Positions 44,629 to 54,366 of a DNA stretch of 64,000 bases are shown here, piece after piece; the first letter of the stretch is position 1, and each line of letters starts with the position of its first letter. Source of the stretch: Pantoea alfalfae (GTDB lineage: Bacteria; Pseudomonadota; Gammaproteobacteria; Enterobacterales; Enterobacteriaceae); NCBI RefSeq assembly GCF_019880205.1, contig NZ_CP082292.1:1984001-2048000 (forward strand). Direction: 5' to 3'. The translations under genes were made by a program, and so were the position numbers. The notes beneath the pieces are model-generated. The model saw nothing but the letters and a program-made list of their open reading frames with translations. It ran no database searches and was not told where the DNA came from.

Positions 44629-46067
44629 TCCAGTTTCTGTTAAATAACCAGCTGGTCAGCGAAGATGCGCTCGACCCGAATCTCACGGTGCTCAACTACC
44701 TGCGCACTTGTCAGCATCGGCCTGGCACTAAAGAGGGCTGCGCCTCCGGCGACTGCGGTGCCTGCAGCGTCACGCTGGGTAAAGCTGTCGGCGGTGAGAT
44801 GCAGTATGAAACGATCAACAGCTGCCTGACGCTGGTCTCCGCGTTACAGGGCAAACAGCTGATCACGGTTGAGGATCTGCGCCACGGTCGCGCACTGCAT
44901 CCGGCGCAGCAGGCAATGGTCGACTGCCACGGCTCACAATGCGGATTCTGCACGCCAGGCTTTGTAATGTCGCTCTTCAGCCTGCAAAAAAAGTCAGCGG
45001 GCTGGGATCGGCATCAGGCGGAAACTGCGCTGGCGGGCAATCTCTGCCGCTGCACCGGCTACCGGCCAATCATGGCTGCGGCCGAACAGCTCTGCTCGCA
45101 GCCGGTCAATGACCAGTTCGATCACAGTGCCGCCAGCACCGTACAGCGGCTGGCCGCGCTGGCTACTCCGGAAATGCAGGAGATAGGCGTTGAGGGTCAT
45201 CGCTGCTTCCTGCCAAAAACTCCGTCCCAGCTGGCCGCAATCTATCAGGCACATCCCGATGCGAAGCTGATTGCGGGTGGCACCGATCTCAGCCTGCAGA
45301 TCACCCAGCAGCATAAAAAAATACCGCTACTGATTGCACTTGAGCAGGTTGCCGCGCTGAAAGTCTGCAGCGAATTTGACGATCACTATCTGCTGGGTGC
45401 AGGCGCATCGCTACAGCAGGTCAGCGAGTTTCTTGCCAGCCGCATTCCCGGCGTCAGCGAGATGCTGCAACGCTTTGCTTCACTGCAAATCCGTTTGCAG
45501 GGGACACTCGGCGGTAACATCGGTAATGCATCACCCATAGGGGACGCGTCGCCGGTGCTGCTGGCCCTCAATGCCAGCTTGCTGCTGCAGCGCGGTGAGC
45601 AGCAGCGGAGCCTGCCGCTGGATCAGTTCTTTACCGGCTATCGCCAGACGCAGCTGGAAAAAGGGGAGTTTATCCGCGCCATTCGCATCGATAAAGTGAC
45701 GGTGTCACCAGATTTTGTTGCCTGGAAAGTCTCTAAACGGCTGGATGATGATATCTCCGCCGTGTTCGCTGCCTTTAACCTGCAGATGGAACAGGGCGTG
45801 GTAAGTTCCGCCCGTATCGCCTTTGGCGGCATGGCGGCCACACCGCAACGCGCCCGGCACTGTGAACAGGCGCTGGTCGGTCAGCTGCTGAGTTCCGTGA
45901 CAGTGTCACGAGCAGCCGCCGCGCTGGCAGAAGATTTCCAGCCGCTTTCTGATTTCCGTGCCAGCAGTAACTACCGCCTTCAGGTGGCACGCAATCTGCT
46001 CCGCCGCTACTGGCATCGCCACCACGGCGAAATCACCTGCCTCGAGGTCTCCCGCTATGTCTCATAA
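44625..46067 (+). CDS. xdhA: Xanthine dehydrogenase small subunit (2Fe-2S and FAD)
   Basis: This 480-aa subunit holds two [2Fe-2S] clusters and FAD. Cluster cysteines are C39, C44, C47 (CASGDCGAC) and C67, then C106, C109 (QCGFC), C141, C143 (CRC). The FAD domain from about residue 200 has LIAGGTDLSLQI and TLGGNIGNASPIGD. Electrons from xanthine oxidation pass through it to NAD+. It is translationally coupled to guaD and overlaps xdhB by 11 bp. Confidence 0.95.
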   Translation: MIQFLLNNQLVSEDALDPNLTVLNYLRTCQHRPGTKEGCASGDCGACSVTLGKAVGGEMQYETINSCLTLVSALQGKQLITVEDLRHGRALHPAQQAMVDCHGSQCGFCTPGFVMSLFSLQKKSAGWDRHQAETALAGNLCRCTGYRPIMAAAEQLCSQPVNDQFDHSAASTVQRLAALATPEMQEIGVEGHRCFLPKTPSQLAAIYQAHPDAKLIAGGTDLSLQITQQHKKIPLLIALEQVAALKVCSEFDDHYLLGAGASLQQVSEFLASRIPGVSEMLQRFASLQIRLQGTLGGNIGNASPIGDASPVLLALNASLLLQRGEQQRSLPLDQFFTGYRQTQLEKGEFIRAIRIDKVTVSPDFVAWKVSKRLDDDISAVFAAFNLQMEQGVVSSARIAFGGMAATPQRARHCEQALVGQLLSSVTVSRAAAALAEDFQPLSDFRASSNYRLQVARNLLRRYWHRHHGEITCLEVSRYVS

Positions 46068-48423
46068 CCGTCCTGAACTCAACGAAGAGGTGATCAAGGC
46101 GCAGTATGCCGCGGATTTACAGAGCGGCGTGGGTCGCAGTCATCGTCATGAGAGCGCGGAAAAACATGTCTCCGGCGAGGCGCGTTTTATCGACGACAAG
46201 CCGGAATTGCCTGGTCTGCTGCACCTCTGTCCGCGCCTGAGTGAGCATGCTCATGCGCGCATCCTGCGCATAGATATGCAGCCCTGTTATGCCGTGCCCG
46301 GCGTGGTGAGCGTATTAACCTGGCAGGATGTGCCGGGCATCAATGATGTCGGGCCGCTGGAGCCGGGCGATCCGCTGCTGGCACATGACAAAGTAGAGTA
46401 CCTGGGGCAGATCGTGATTGCGGTGGCGGCGGAATCCCCTGACGCTGCGCGTCTTGGCGCGGCCGCGGCAGTGATTGAGTATGACGTGCTGGAACCGTTG
46501 CTGGATGTGGAGCAGGCGCTGGCGCAGGGCAGCTTTGTGCAGGAACCGCACATTCACCAGCGCGGGGATGCAGACGCGGCACTGGCACGCGCGCCGCATC
46601 GGGTCAGCGGATCGTTCCATATCGGCGGCCAGGAGCATTTCTATCTGGAAACCCAGACGGCAATGGTCATTCCTGGCGAAGATCAGCAGTTGCAGGTCTT
46701 CTCCTCAACCCAGAATCCCACCGAAGTGCAGAAGCTGGTGGCGGAAGTGATGGGCATCAGCCTGAATCAGGTGACCATCGATATGCGCCGGATGGGCGGC
46801 GGCTTTGGCGGTAAAGAGACACAGGCGGCCGGGGTTGCCTGCCTCTGCGCGATCGTGGCGCGTCAGACCGGCCGGGCGGCAAAGATGCGGCTCTCACGCC
46901 GCGACGATATGCGCGTCACCGGCAAACGCCATCCGTTCTTTGTACGCTACGACGCGGGCGTTGAAGAGGACGGGCGTCTGTGCGGCATCAGAATCGATCT
47001 TGCCGGCAACTGCGGTTATTCGCTGGATCTTAGCGGATCAATCGTCGATCGTGCCATGTTCCACGCCGATAACGCTTATTACCTCGGCGATGCGCTAATA
47101 ACCGGCTATCGCTGCCGCACCAATATGGCCTCGAATACCGCCTATCGCGGTTTTGGCGGACCGCAGGGCATGGTGGCGATTGAACAGATCATGGATCATA
47201 TCGCCCGCGACCGTGGACTGGACCCACTGGCGCTGCGCAAGCGTAACTATTACGGCAAGCAGGAGCGTAACATCACCCATTACCACCAGCAGGTAGAGGA
47301 TAATCTGCTGGATGAGATCACTGAACAGCTGGAGCTGAGCAGCGACTATCAGGCACGGCGCGCGGAAATCACAGCGTTTAACGCCCGCAGTCCGCTGCTG
47401 AAACGCGGCCTGGCGCTGACGCCGGTAAAATTCGGCATCTCCTTTACCTCCAGCTTCCTCAATCAGGCGGGCGCGCTGATTCTGATCTATACCGACGGCA
47501 CGGTGCAGCTTAACCACGGTGGCACCGAAATGGGCCAGGGACTGAACACCAAGGTGATTCAGATTGTTGCCGAAGTGCTGCAGATTGAAACCGATAAAAT
47601 CCAGATTACCCCCACCGACACCGGCAAAGTGCCCAACACTTCGCCGACGGCGGCCTCCAGCGGCGCTGACCTTAACGGTAAAGCAGCGCAAAACGCTGCG
47701 GAAATCCTGCGCGACCGCATGACCGCCATGCTCTGCGAACTGCATCAGTGCGATGCGGCGGCGGTGAGCTTTCGTAATGGCGTAGTGCGCGCTGGCGAAA
47801 AGCATTATACCTTTGCCGAGGTAGCGAAGCTGGCGTGGCTCAATCAGGTGCCACTCTCTGCCTCCGGCTATTATCGCGTGCCGGGGATTCATTACGACCG
47901 GCTGGCCGGGCGTGGCACGCCGTTCTACTACTACGCCTTTGGGGCTGCCTGCTGCGAGGTGGTGATCGATACTTTAACCGGTGAATCCCGCCTGCTGCGC
48001 GCCGATATTCTCCATGACGTCGGGGCCTCGCTGAACCCTGCCATCGACATCGGGCAGGTCGAAGGGGGCTTTGTGCAGGGCGTCGGCTGGCTCACCTGCG
48101 AAGAGCTGGTATGGAGTGACAAAGGCCAGCTGCTGACCGATGGTCCGGCAAGCTACAAAATTCCTGCCATCAGCGACGTTCCGGCGGACCTGCGGGTCAC
48201 GCTGGTGGAGAACCGCAAAAACCCGAAAGACACAGTGTTTCACTCCAAGGCCGTAGGCGAACCGCCGTTTATGTTAGGGATAGCCGCCTGGTCTGCTCTG
48301 CAGGATGCGGTCGCCAGCGTCGCCGGTTACCAGCAGCACCCTGGGCTGGATGCGCCTGCGACACCGGAGCGGATCTTCTGGGGCGTGCAGCGCCTGACTG
48401 GAGTTGTTGATGATCTATCATGA
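46057..48423 (+). CDS. xdhB: Xanthine dehydrogenase molybdenum-binding subunit
   Basis: This 788-aa large subunit carries the molybdopterin cofactor. Motifs include GQEHFYLETQTAM, RRMGGGFGGKETQ, SNTAYRGFGGPQGM, GTEMGQGLNTKVIQI and the late KAVGEPPFMLG, whose Glu is the catalytic base in the family. It hydroxylates hypoxanthine and xanthine to urate. The frame is open from 45958, but the ATG at 46057, with GAGG upstream, gives the correct start inside the xdhA end. Confidence 0.95.
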   Translation: MSHNRPELNEEVIKAQYAADLQSGVGRSHRHESAEKHVSGEARFIDDKPELPGLLHLCPRLSEHAHARILRIDMQPCYAVPGVVSVLTWQDVPGINDVGPLEPGDPLLAHDKVEYLGQIVIAVAAESPDAARLGAAAAVIEYDVLEPLLDVEQALAQGSFVQEPHIHQRGDADAALARAPHRVSGSFHIGGQEHFYLETQTAMVIPGEDQQLQVFSSTQNPTEVQKLVAEVMGISLNQVTIDMRRMGGGFGGKETQAAGVACLCAIVARQTGRAAKMRLSRRDDMRVTGKRHPFFVRYDAGVEEDGRLCGIRIDLAGNCGYSLDLSGSIVDRAMFHADNAYYLGDALITGYRCRTNMASNTAYRGFGGPQGMVAIEQIMDHIARDRGLDPLALRKRNYYGKQERNITHYHQQVEDNLLDEITEQLELSSDYQARRAEITAFNARSPLLKRGLALTPVKFGISFTSSFLNQAGALILIYTDGTVQLNHGGTEMGQGLNTKVIQIVAEVLQIETDKIQITPTDTGKVPNTSPTAASSGADLNGKAAQNAAEILRDRMTAMLCELHQCDAAAVSFRNGVVRAGEKHYTFAEVAKLAWLNQVPLSASGYYRVPGIHYDRLAGRGTPFYYYAFGAACCEVVIDTLTGESRLLRADILHDVGASLNPAIDIGQVEGGFVQGVGWLTCEELVWSDKGQLLTDGPASYKIPAISDVPADLRVTLVENRKNPKDTVFHSKAVGEPPFMLGIAAWSALQDAVASVAGYQQHPGLDAPATPERIFWGVQRLTGVVDDLS

Positions 48424-49186
48424 CTGGATCGGCGTGCTGCATCAGCTGCGTGAAAAACGCCAGAGCTGCGTATTGATCACCGTGCTCAGTGAGCACGGTT
48501 CGGTGCCGCGTGACAGCGGCAGCAAAATGGTCGTCACGCAGCAGGAGAGTTTTCTCACTATCGGTGGCGGTCATCTGGAGTTTGCGTGCATCGCTCAGGC
48601 CAGGGCGATGCTGCAGAGCGGGGCAACTGCGCCCCACATCGAGGATTTCAGCCTCGGCGCGCGGCTCGGACAGTGCTGTGGCGGCAAAACCACACTGCTG
48701 TTTGAGCCGCTGCTTCAGGCGCAGCCGGAAATTTACCTGTTTGGCGCGGGCCATGTCGGACAGGCGCTGGTGAATCTGCTGGCGACGTTACCCTGTCACG
48801 TAAACTGGATCGATAGCCGTCCGGCGCAGTTCAGCCACGTTCCCGCTGGCGTGATGACACTGCAGCCGGACGATCCGCTCGACTGTGTGACCCAGGCGCC
48901 TGCGGGCAGCTACTTCATCATCATGACCCATCATCATCCCCTCGACTTCGATTTGTGCGAGGCGGTGCTGAAGCGCGGCGATTTCCGCTATGCCGGGGTG
49001 ATCGGTTCTGAAACGAAAAACCAGCGTTTCCGCTACAGGCTGGCAGGCAAGGGTGTGGCAAGCGAGCCGCTGGCGCGCCTGCGCTGTCCGATTGGCCTGC
49101 CGGACGTCAAAGGCAAGCTGCCCGCCGAGATTGCGGTGGCGATTGTCGGGGAAATCATCAGCGTGTATCAGCAGCAAATCGCCTGA
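48410..49186 (+). CDS. xdhC: XdhC, molybdenum cofactor insertion protein for xanthine dehydrogenase
   Basis: This 258-aa XdhC/CoxI family protein has LITVLSEHGSVPRDSGSKM near the N-terminus, GARLGQCCGG, the Rossmann segment IYLFGAGHVGQALVNLL and IGSETKNQRFR. XdhC binds Mo cofactor, helps its sulfuration and inserts it into XdhB. The ATG at 48410 lies 14 bp inside xdhB and has GGAG upstream; a TTG at 48404 is a weaker alternative. It ends the guaD-xdhABC operon. Confidence 0.93.
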   Translation: MIYHDWIGVLHQLREKRQSCVLITVLSEHGSVPRDSGSKMVVTQQESFLTIGGGHLEFACIAQARAMLQSGATAPHIEDFSLGARLGQCCGGKTTLLFEPLLQAQPEIYLFGAGHVGQALVNLLATLPCHVNWIDSRPAQFSHVPAGVMTLQPDDPLDCVTQAPAGSYFIIMTHHHPLDFDLCEAVLKRGDFRYAGVIGSETKNQRFRYRLAGKGVASEPLARLRCPIGLPDVKGKLPAEIAVAIVGEIISVYQQQIA

Positions 49187-49246
49187 GTTGCGCTTTCGCG
49201 GCAACCTGTCAGGATAAGACTTTGCGATGCCCACCAGGAGCGAACC

Positions 49247-51289
49247 ATGAACGCCCGTCAGAATCCTTTCTTTAGCGTCAGCACACTGCCTTATCAGGCG
49301 CCTCCCTTTGACCAGATTGAGGAGCAGGATTTTCTGCCCGCGCTGCAGGCGGGCATTGAGGAGAAGCGTCAGGAGATCGAGGCGATCGCACTGAACAGCG
49401 ACGCGCCCAGCTTTTTCAACACTTATGAGGCGCTGGAGAGGAGCGGACAACTGCTCAACCGGGTGAATCTGGTGTTCAGTGCCATGACCTCGGCGCATAC
49501 CAGTCCGTATCTTCAGCAGGTGGATGAGGAGATTGCGCCTCAGCTTACCGCGCTCAACGATGACATCATGCTGAACCGCCCGCTGTTTTCGCGGCTCGAT
49601 GCGGTCTATCTGCAGCGCGCTAAACTGGATGCTGAATCAAAACGGCTGGTCGAGGTGATCTGGCAGCGTTTCCAGCTGGCGGGGGCCAATCTGCCGGAAG
49701 CGCAGAAACAGCAGCTTAAGGCACTGAATCAGGAGGCGGCCCGCCTCAGCACCCGCTTCACCAACAGACTGCTGGCCGCCACTAAAGCGGGTGGGCTGGT
49801 CGTCGATGATCTGCAGAAGCTGGAGGGACTCTCACCGGCCGATCTGGCGGTGGCGCAGGCGGAAGCGCAGGCACGCGGACTGGAAAAGCGCTGGCTGCTG
49901 GTGTTGCAGAACACCACCCAGCAACCCGCACTTCAGAGCCTGGCCGATCGCGCAACCCGTGAAGCGCTGTTTAAGGCGGGCGTGACGCGCACTGAAAAAG
50001 GCGATGAGAACGACACCCGCGAGCTGGTATTACGTCTGGCGCAGGTCAGGGCGGAGCAGGCGCGGCTGCTGGGATTTGCCAGCTATGCCGAGTGGAAGTT
50101 ACAGGATCAGATGGCCAAAACGCCTAAGGCGGCGCTGGCGTTTATGCATAACATCGTGCCTGCCGCGCGCGGTCGTGCGGAGCGTGAAGCGGCGGCTATC
50201 CAGCAGACCATCGACCAGCAGCAGGGCGACTTTACCCTGCAGGCCTGGGACTGGCGTTTTTATGCCGAACAGGTGCGGCGTGCCCGTTACGATCTGGATG
50301 AGAGCCAGATTAAGCCCTACTTTGAACTGAATTCAGTGCTGCAGAATGGCGTGTTCTGGGCGGCGACGCAACTCTATGGCATCCGTTTCACGCCGCGACA
50401 GGATCTGCCCGTTTACCATCCCGACGTCCAGGTCTACGAGATTTTTGACGCCGATGAGACCCCCCTGGCGCTGTTTTACACCGACTTCTTTAAGCGCGAC
50501 AGCAAAGGCGGCGGCGCCTGGATGAGCAACTTCGTCAACCAGTCTACGCTGCTCGACAGCAAACCGGTGATCTACAACGTCTGTAACTACACCAAGCCGC
50601 CAGCCGGTGAACCGGCGCTGCTGAGCTGGGACGACGTTATCACGATGTTTCACGAGTTCGGTCACACGCTGCACGGTCTGTTTGCCAGCCAGCGCTATCC
50701 GAGCCTGTCGGGAACGGAAACCCCGCGCGATTTCGTTGAGTTTCCTTCGCAGATCAATGAGCACTGGGCCAGCGAGCCAGCGGTGTTCCGAAACTATGCC
50801 CGTCACTATCAGACTCATGAGCTGATGCCTGCTGAGCTACATGAAAAGATCGTCCGGGCCGCGACGTTCAATAAAGGCTATGAGATGAGCGAACTGCTGG
50901 CTGCCGCGCTGCTGGATCTGCACTGGCACAGCCTTAACTGTGATGCCGCACCGCAAAGCGTAGAAGGGTTCGAGCAGCAGGCGTTGCAGAGCGACAATAT
51001 GGCGCTGTCGGCGGTGCCGCCGCGCTATCGTTCCAGCTATTTCCAGCATATCTGGGGCGGTGGTTACGCCGCAGGTTATTACGCCTATATCTGGACGCAG
51101 ATGCTCGCCGACGATGGCTATCAATGGTTTGCGGAGCATGGCGGACTGACCCGTGAAAACGGCGACATCTTCCGGCAGAAGATTCTGTCACGAGGTAACA
51201 GCAGCGATCTTAAAACGCTGTATGAAAGCTGGCGGGGCGCAGCACCTCAGCTTGAGCCCATGCTGAAGAATCGCGGTCTGGCGAATTGA
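49247..51289 (+). CDS. dcp: Peptidyl-dipeptidase Dcp (M3 metallopeptidase)
   Basis: This 680-aa zinc peptidase (E. coli Dcp 681) removes C-terminal dipeptides. The HEFGH zinc motif begins at H469, and FVEFPSQINEHW supplies the third ligand Glu nearby; RYRSSYFQHIWGGGYAAGYYAY closes the substrate cleft. There is no signal peptide in this sequence. CAGGAG precedes the ATG. Dcp is the divergent partner of ydfG in E. coli; here it follows xdhC by 60 bp and may be partly co-transcribed with it. Confidence 0.95.
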   Translation: MNARQNPFFSVSTLPYQAPPFDQIEEQDFLPALQAGIEEKRQEIEAIALNSDAPSFFNTYEALERSGQLLNRVNLVFSAMTSAHTSPYLQQVDEEIAPQLTALNDDIMLNRPLFSRLDAVYLQRAKLDAESKRLVEVIWQRFQLAGANLPEAQKQQLKALNQEAARLSTRFTNRLLAATKAGGLVVDDLQKLEGLSPADLAVAQAEAQARGLEKRWLLVLQNTTQQPALQSLADRATREALFKAGVTRTEKGDENDTRELVLRLAQVRAEQARLLGFASYAEWKLQDQMAKTPKAALAFMHNIVPAARGRAEREAAAIQQTIDQQQGDFTLQAWDWRFYAEQVRRARYDLDESQIKPYFELNSVLQNGVFWAATQLYGIRFTPRQDLPVYHPDVQVYEIFDADETPLALFYTDFFKRDSKGGGAWMSNFVNQSTLLDSKPVIYNVCNYTKPPAGEPALLSWDDVITMFHEFGHTLHGLFASQRYPSLSGTETPRDFVEFPSQINEHWASEPAVFRNYARHYQTHELMPAELHEKIVRAATFNKGYEMSELLAAALLDLHWHSLNCDAAPQSVEGFEQQALQSDNMALSAVPPRYRSSYFQHIWGGGYAAGYYAYIWTQMLADDGYQWFAEHGGLTRENGDIFRQKILSRGNSSDLKTLYESWRGAAPQLEPMLKNRGLAN

Positions 51290-51298
51290 TAATTAAAA

Positions 51299-51329
51299 GG
51301 GCTGTCATGGTGACAGCCCCTGTTTTTTT
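51299..51329. terminator. Intrinsic terminator between dcp and hpxO
   Basis: A 9-bp stem (GGGCTGTCA/TGACAGCCC) with loop TGG is followed by CTGTTTTTTT on the + strand and preceded by TTAAAA, so it could act in both directions for two convergent genes. Confidence 0.88.
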
Positions 51330-51331
51330 GG

Positions 51332-52489
51332 TCAGCCCAGCGGGCCGCCTTCGATGGTTTCGCACATTCCGGCCAGCACTCGCTCACCGGTTTCGTTTTT
51401 CAATGACTGATACCACTCCGCCGTGACCGCCGGGTCGCGCGCATGGGTCACGTCACAGCGTTTGCGCGCCTTCAGCACCAGATCTTTTACCCGCTCAACC
51501 CGTCGCGCCTGATAGCGCAACAGGGCATCTTCTATACCCAGCGAATGAGAGGCCAGCGTCGCGGCCAGCACGACGGCATCTTCCATCGCCGCACAGCCAC
51601 CCTGACCAATATCGGGCGTGGTGCTGTGGGCCGCATCACCAAGCAGCGCTACTCGCCCTTTGACAAAGCGGCTGAACGGTTCAATGTCGTGGATCTCAAC
51701 CCGGTTAGTGGTGTCGGGATGAATTGCCGCAATCAGTTGCTGCACCGGATCCGCCCAGCCCTGGAAGTAGCCGGTCAGGTCCGCTTTCACCGTGCTGCGA
51801 TCCTGCGGCAGTCCCTTCGGTAGCGGCACATCAAAGAAGAAGTAGAATCGATTGCCGCTGACCGGCATCAGTGAAACACGCTTACCGTCACCAACAAAGG
51901 TGGTCCACTGATCGGCGGGCGCAATACGTTCGTCTATGGTGACCAGGCCATTCCAGTTAACGTAACCGGCATAACGTCGTTCCAGCTTCTGCTCCAGCAC
52001 ATAGTCGCGGACGACGGAATGGGTGCCATCGGCGGCAATCAGAAAATCGCCGTGCGCCTGACTGTTGTCAGAGAAAGTGGCGATGACGCCATTTTCAGTC
52101 TGTTCGACCTGGATCACCCGCTTGCCAAACTGCACCCGTTCTCGTCCGAAGGTATCAATCAGCATCGCCTGCAGTTCTGCTCGTGCCACCGGACAGGGAT
52201 ATTCGCCCACCTGCTGCACCAGCGGAGCCATGCTGAAGCGGGTCAGGGGCGCACCGGTTGCGCCGTCGTGATAGGCCATATAGGCCATATTGCCGCCCAG
52301 CTTACGTAGCGCGGTTTTCATTCCCAGCGCATTCAGGCATTTAACGCCATTGGGCCAGATAGAAATCGCCGCGCCGACGGGTTTCATCGCCTGAACGGCC
52401 TCAAACACCTCAACGTCGATCCCGGCTTTCTCCAGCGCAATCGCGCTGCTCATTCCGCCAATACCGCCACCAATTACGATTGCTTTCAT
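51332..52489 (-). CDS. hpxO: FAD-dependent urate hydroxylase HpxO
   Basis: This 385-aa class A flavoprotein monooxygenase resembles Klebsiella HpxO (384 aa): N-terminal GGGIGGMSSAIALEKAG (FAD), PVGAAISIWPNGVKCL, DGTHSVVRDYV, YVNWNGLVTIDE, DQWTTFVGDGKRVSLMPVS and GRVALLGDAAHSTTPDIGQGG. HpxO converts urate to 5-hydroxyisourate with NADH and O2. With GuaD and XdhABC upstream it extends purine breakdown by one step. The GGAGAG SD precedes the ATG. Later pathway genes (hpxT, hpxQ and others) are not in the window. Confidence 0.93.
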   Translation of the reverse strand: MKAIVIGGGIGGMSSAIALEKAGIDVEVFEAVQAMKPVGAAISIWPNGVKCLNALGMKTALRKLGGNMAYMAYHDGATGAPLTRFSMAPLVQQVGEYPCPVARAELQAMLIDTFGRERVQFGKRVIQVEQTENGVIATFSDNSQAHGDFLIAADGTHSVVRDYVLEQKLERRYAGYVNWNGLVTIDERIAPADQWTTFVGDGKRVSLMPVSGNRFYFFFDVPLPKGLPQDRSTVKADLTGYFQGWADPVQQLIAAIHPDTTNRVEIHDIEPFSRFVKGRVALLGDAAHSTTPDIGQGGCAAMEDAVVLAATLASHSLGIEDALLRYQARRVERVKDLVLKARKRCDVTHARDPAVTAEWYQSLKNETGERVLAGMCETIEGGPLG

Positions 52490-53117
52490 AATGCTCTCCT
52501 GTCTGCATGGAGAGATTCCTGCAACTTTTGTACCAGAGAGGTGGCTACGCTGGGGTTTGCTACAAAATTAAATTAAAACATGGATTTACTTTCATTCTTG
52601 CGGTGTGCGGCAGGCAACCTCTTTCTGATGTGATGCACTTAAATGTGGCAACTCAGGGAGCCAGAAGAGTGCAGATGTGATCAGGCTGCATCTTTTGTTT
52701 CATCATTTGTTTTATGGTCGCTATCAGGTTTCCGGGACATTCATCAGTCAGTGAGAGTCAACATCCCGTTATCCCGCGCCGTAAATTACTTTAAAAGTTG
52801 TAAACTAAATAACTACCTCGCTTTGATAACATTACTAACAAATAATTAAACATACACATAATAAATGGCGCAGGTATTGCCCATGAAATCCTTGCCTTAT
52901 TCAATAGACAGTTGGGCTGAAACAATTAAACACACCTGTTAATAAAAAATGCAGATTCATAAACAGACACAGTTATGACTGTTTTATCACCGGGCGCAAT
53001 CATTAGCAAAACTGTGCAAGCCACAGCAGAATGGGCTTTTAGGAAATTGCTCAAACGTATCCGCCGCGATCGCGTGATATAGATCACTCTGGACATAAAG
53101 GACTCTGGAAGACGATC
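52490..53117. other. 628-bp AT-rich gap between hpxO and the glycosyltransferase
   Basis: No accepted gene lies here; a 68-codon frame at 52643-52849 has no SD, no recognisable features and is rejected. The part from about 52780 to 53000 is notably AT-rich compared with the neighbouring genes, as often seen at H-NS-bound accessory DNA. A CRP-like site lies at 53073-53088. Confidence 0.5.
53073..53088. promoter_or_regulatory. CRP/FNR-like palindrome before the glycosyltransferase gene
   Basis: CGTGA-TATAGA-TCACT contains GTGA-N6-TCAC, a perfect CRP core, and also GTGAT-ATAG-ATCAC, which resembles an FNR site. It is only 30 bp before the ATG, so a bound protein would overlap the promoter or leader. 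Confidence 0.45.
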
Positions 53118-54299
53118 ATGAAAATTGGAATCACGAATAACCAGTATCCGGAGCAACGTAATATCTTAGTTAATCCGGATAACGACTATATAAATCTGAA
53201 AAAGAGCAATCTGTTCTATTTTATTAATCCGTTACGTACCCGATTGCTTAAAAAGAATAAAACCTTTGTCTTTCAGCCTGTGCCTTTTTCCGGGGCATCG
53301 CGGGCTGACATCCTTCATCTGTTCAACGAAGTCGCCATCACTCAGCAGAAGTGGGTCGCCTCGTTTGAAACCGAGCTGCCGCGCGTGTTGCCGGTAGCGG
53401 GTGTTGCCAAGCAGGATAACCCTGAGCTGCAACGGCTTATTCCTTATCTGTTAAAAGATAACTGTCTGGGGCTGATTGCCATCTCAGACGCTACGCTGAA
53501 CATTCAGATGAAACTGTTCAAACCGGATGTTGCGCAGCAAATCCGCCGTAAAACCCTGGTGCTGCATCCGCCGCAAAAGCTGTTCGTTCAGCAAAAAACG
53601 CCGCGTCAGCCCGGTATTCTGAAGCTGATCTTTGCCGGTAATGAGTTCTACCGTAAAGGCGGGGCGGAAGTGGTGCTGGCAATCAGTGAGCTGATTGAAG
53701 AGCACCGGCTGGACGAGTCGCAGCTGGATCTGCAGCTGATTGGCGATCTCACCAAACGTCGTAATGTTGCTCACCGTCAATTCCAGGATGATGATGCTTT
53801 TTGTCGCGACATTGAGAACCGCATCAAGCGCTATCGCTGCATTACGCATCATTCACAGATGGAAAACAGTGCGCTGATGCAGCTGTTCCGTCAGAGCGAT
53901 GCCGGTTTATTACCGACCTGGCAGGAGACTTACGGTTTCTCCGTGCTGGAGATGCAGGCCAACGGCTGTCCGGTCATCACCAGCAACGTGCGTGCGCTGC
54001 CGGAAATCAATCCTGCCAATGCGGGCTGGGTCATTGCGAGTCCGCTGAACCCCGATCGCGAATACAGCATCACCTCGGCAGAGCAAAAATCGCAGTTGCG
54101 CCGGTCGCTGGTGGACGGGCTGAAATCGACGCTGCTCGCCATCATTGAACGTCCTGAAATATTGCAGGAGAAAGGGGACGCGGCCATTCTGCGTATCAAA
54201 GAGCAGCATGACACCCAGCGTTATATCGCCCGGCTCAATGATATCTACAGTCGTGGCGTGATGAATGTCACTCAACACCCTCCTGGGGTCTCAATTTGA
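53118..54299 (+). CDS. Glycosyltransferase family 4-like protein
   Basis: This 393-aa protein has the GT-B fold of GT4 enzymes: KLIFAGNEFYRKGGAEVVLAI (GxxxxRKG donor-site start), then the donor signature LLPTWQETYGFSVLEMQANGCPVITSNVRALPEI with the E-x7-E motif (E in QETYGFSVLE). The N-terminal half is unlike well-known members. It has no membrane span. It stands alone, not within a capsule or LPS cluster, so donor and acceptor are unknown. The AT-rich upstream gap suggests transferred DNA. Confidence 0.83.
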   Translation: MKIGITNNQYPEQRNILVNPDNDYINLKKSNLFYFINPLRTRLLKKNKTFVFQPVPFSGASRADILHLFNEVAITQQKWVASFETELPRVLPVAGVAKQDNPELQRLIPYLLKDNCLGLIAISDATLNIQMKLFKPDVAQQIRRKTLVLHPPQKLFVQQKTPRQPGILKLIFAGNEFYRKGGAEVVLAISELIEEHRLDESQLDLQLIGDLTKRRNVAHRQFQDDDAFCRDIENRIKRYRCITHHSQMENSALMQLFRQSDAGLLPTWQETYGFSVLEMQANGCPVITSNVRALPEINPANAGWVIASPLNPDREYSITSAEQKSQLRRSLVDGLKSTLLAIIERPEILQEKGDAAILRIKEQHDTQRYIARLNDIYSRGVMNVTQHPPGVSI

Positions 54300-54366
54300 T
54301 GAGATTTCTCTGACGGCGCGCGCCAGACTGGCCATACTTAGTGCTGCGTACCTCAGGAGAAATGTT

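Noticed and set aside
47095..47892. 265-codon frame antisense to xdhB
   Set aside because: It is an antisense shadow of a well-supported enzyme gene.
52643..52849. 68-codon frame in the hpxO-glycosyltransferase gap
   Set aside because: No SD, no domain, and the residue composition follows the AT-rich background.
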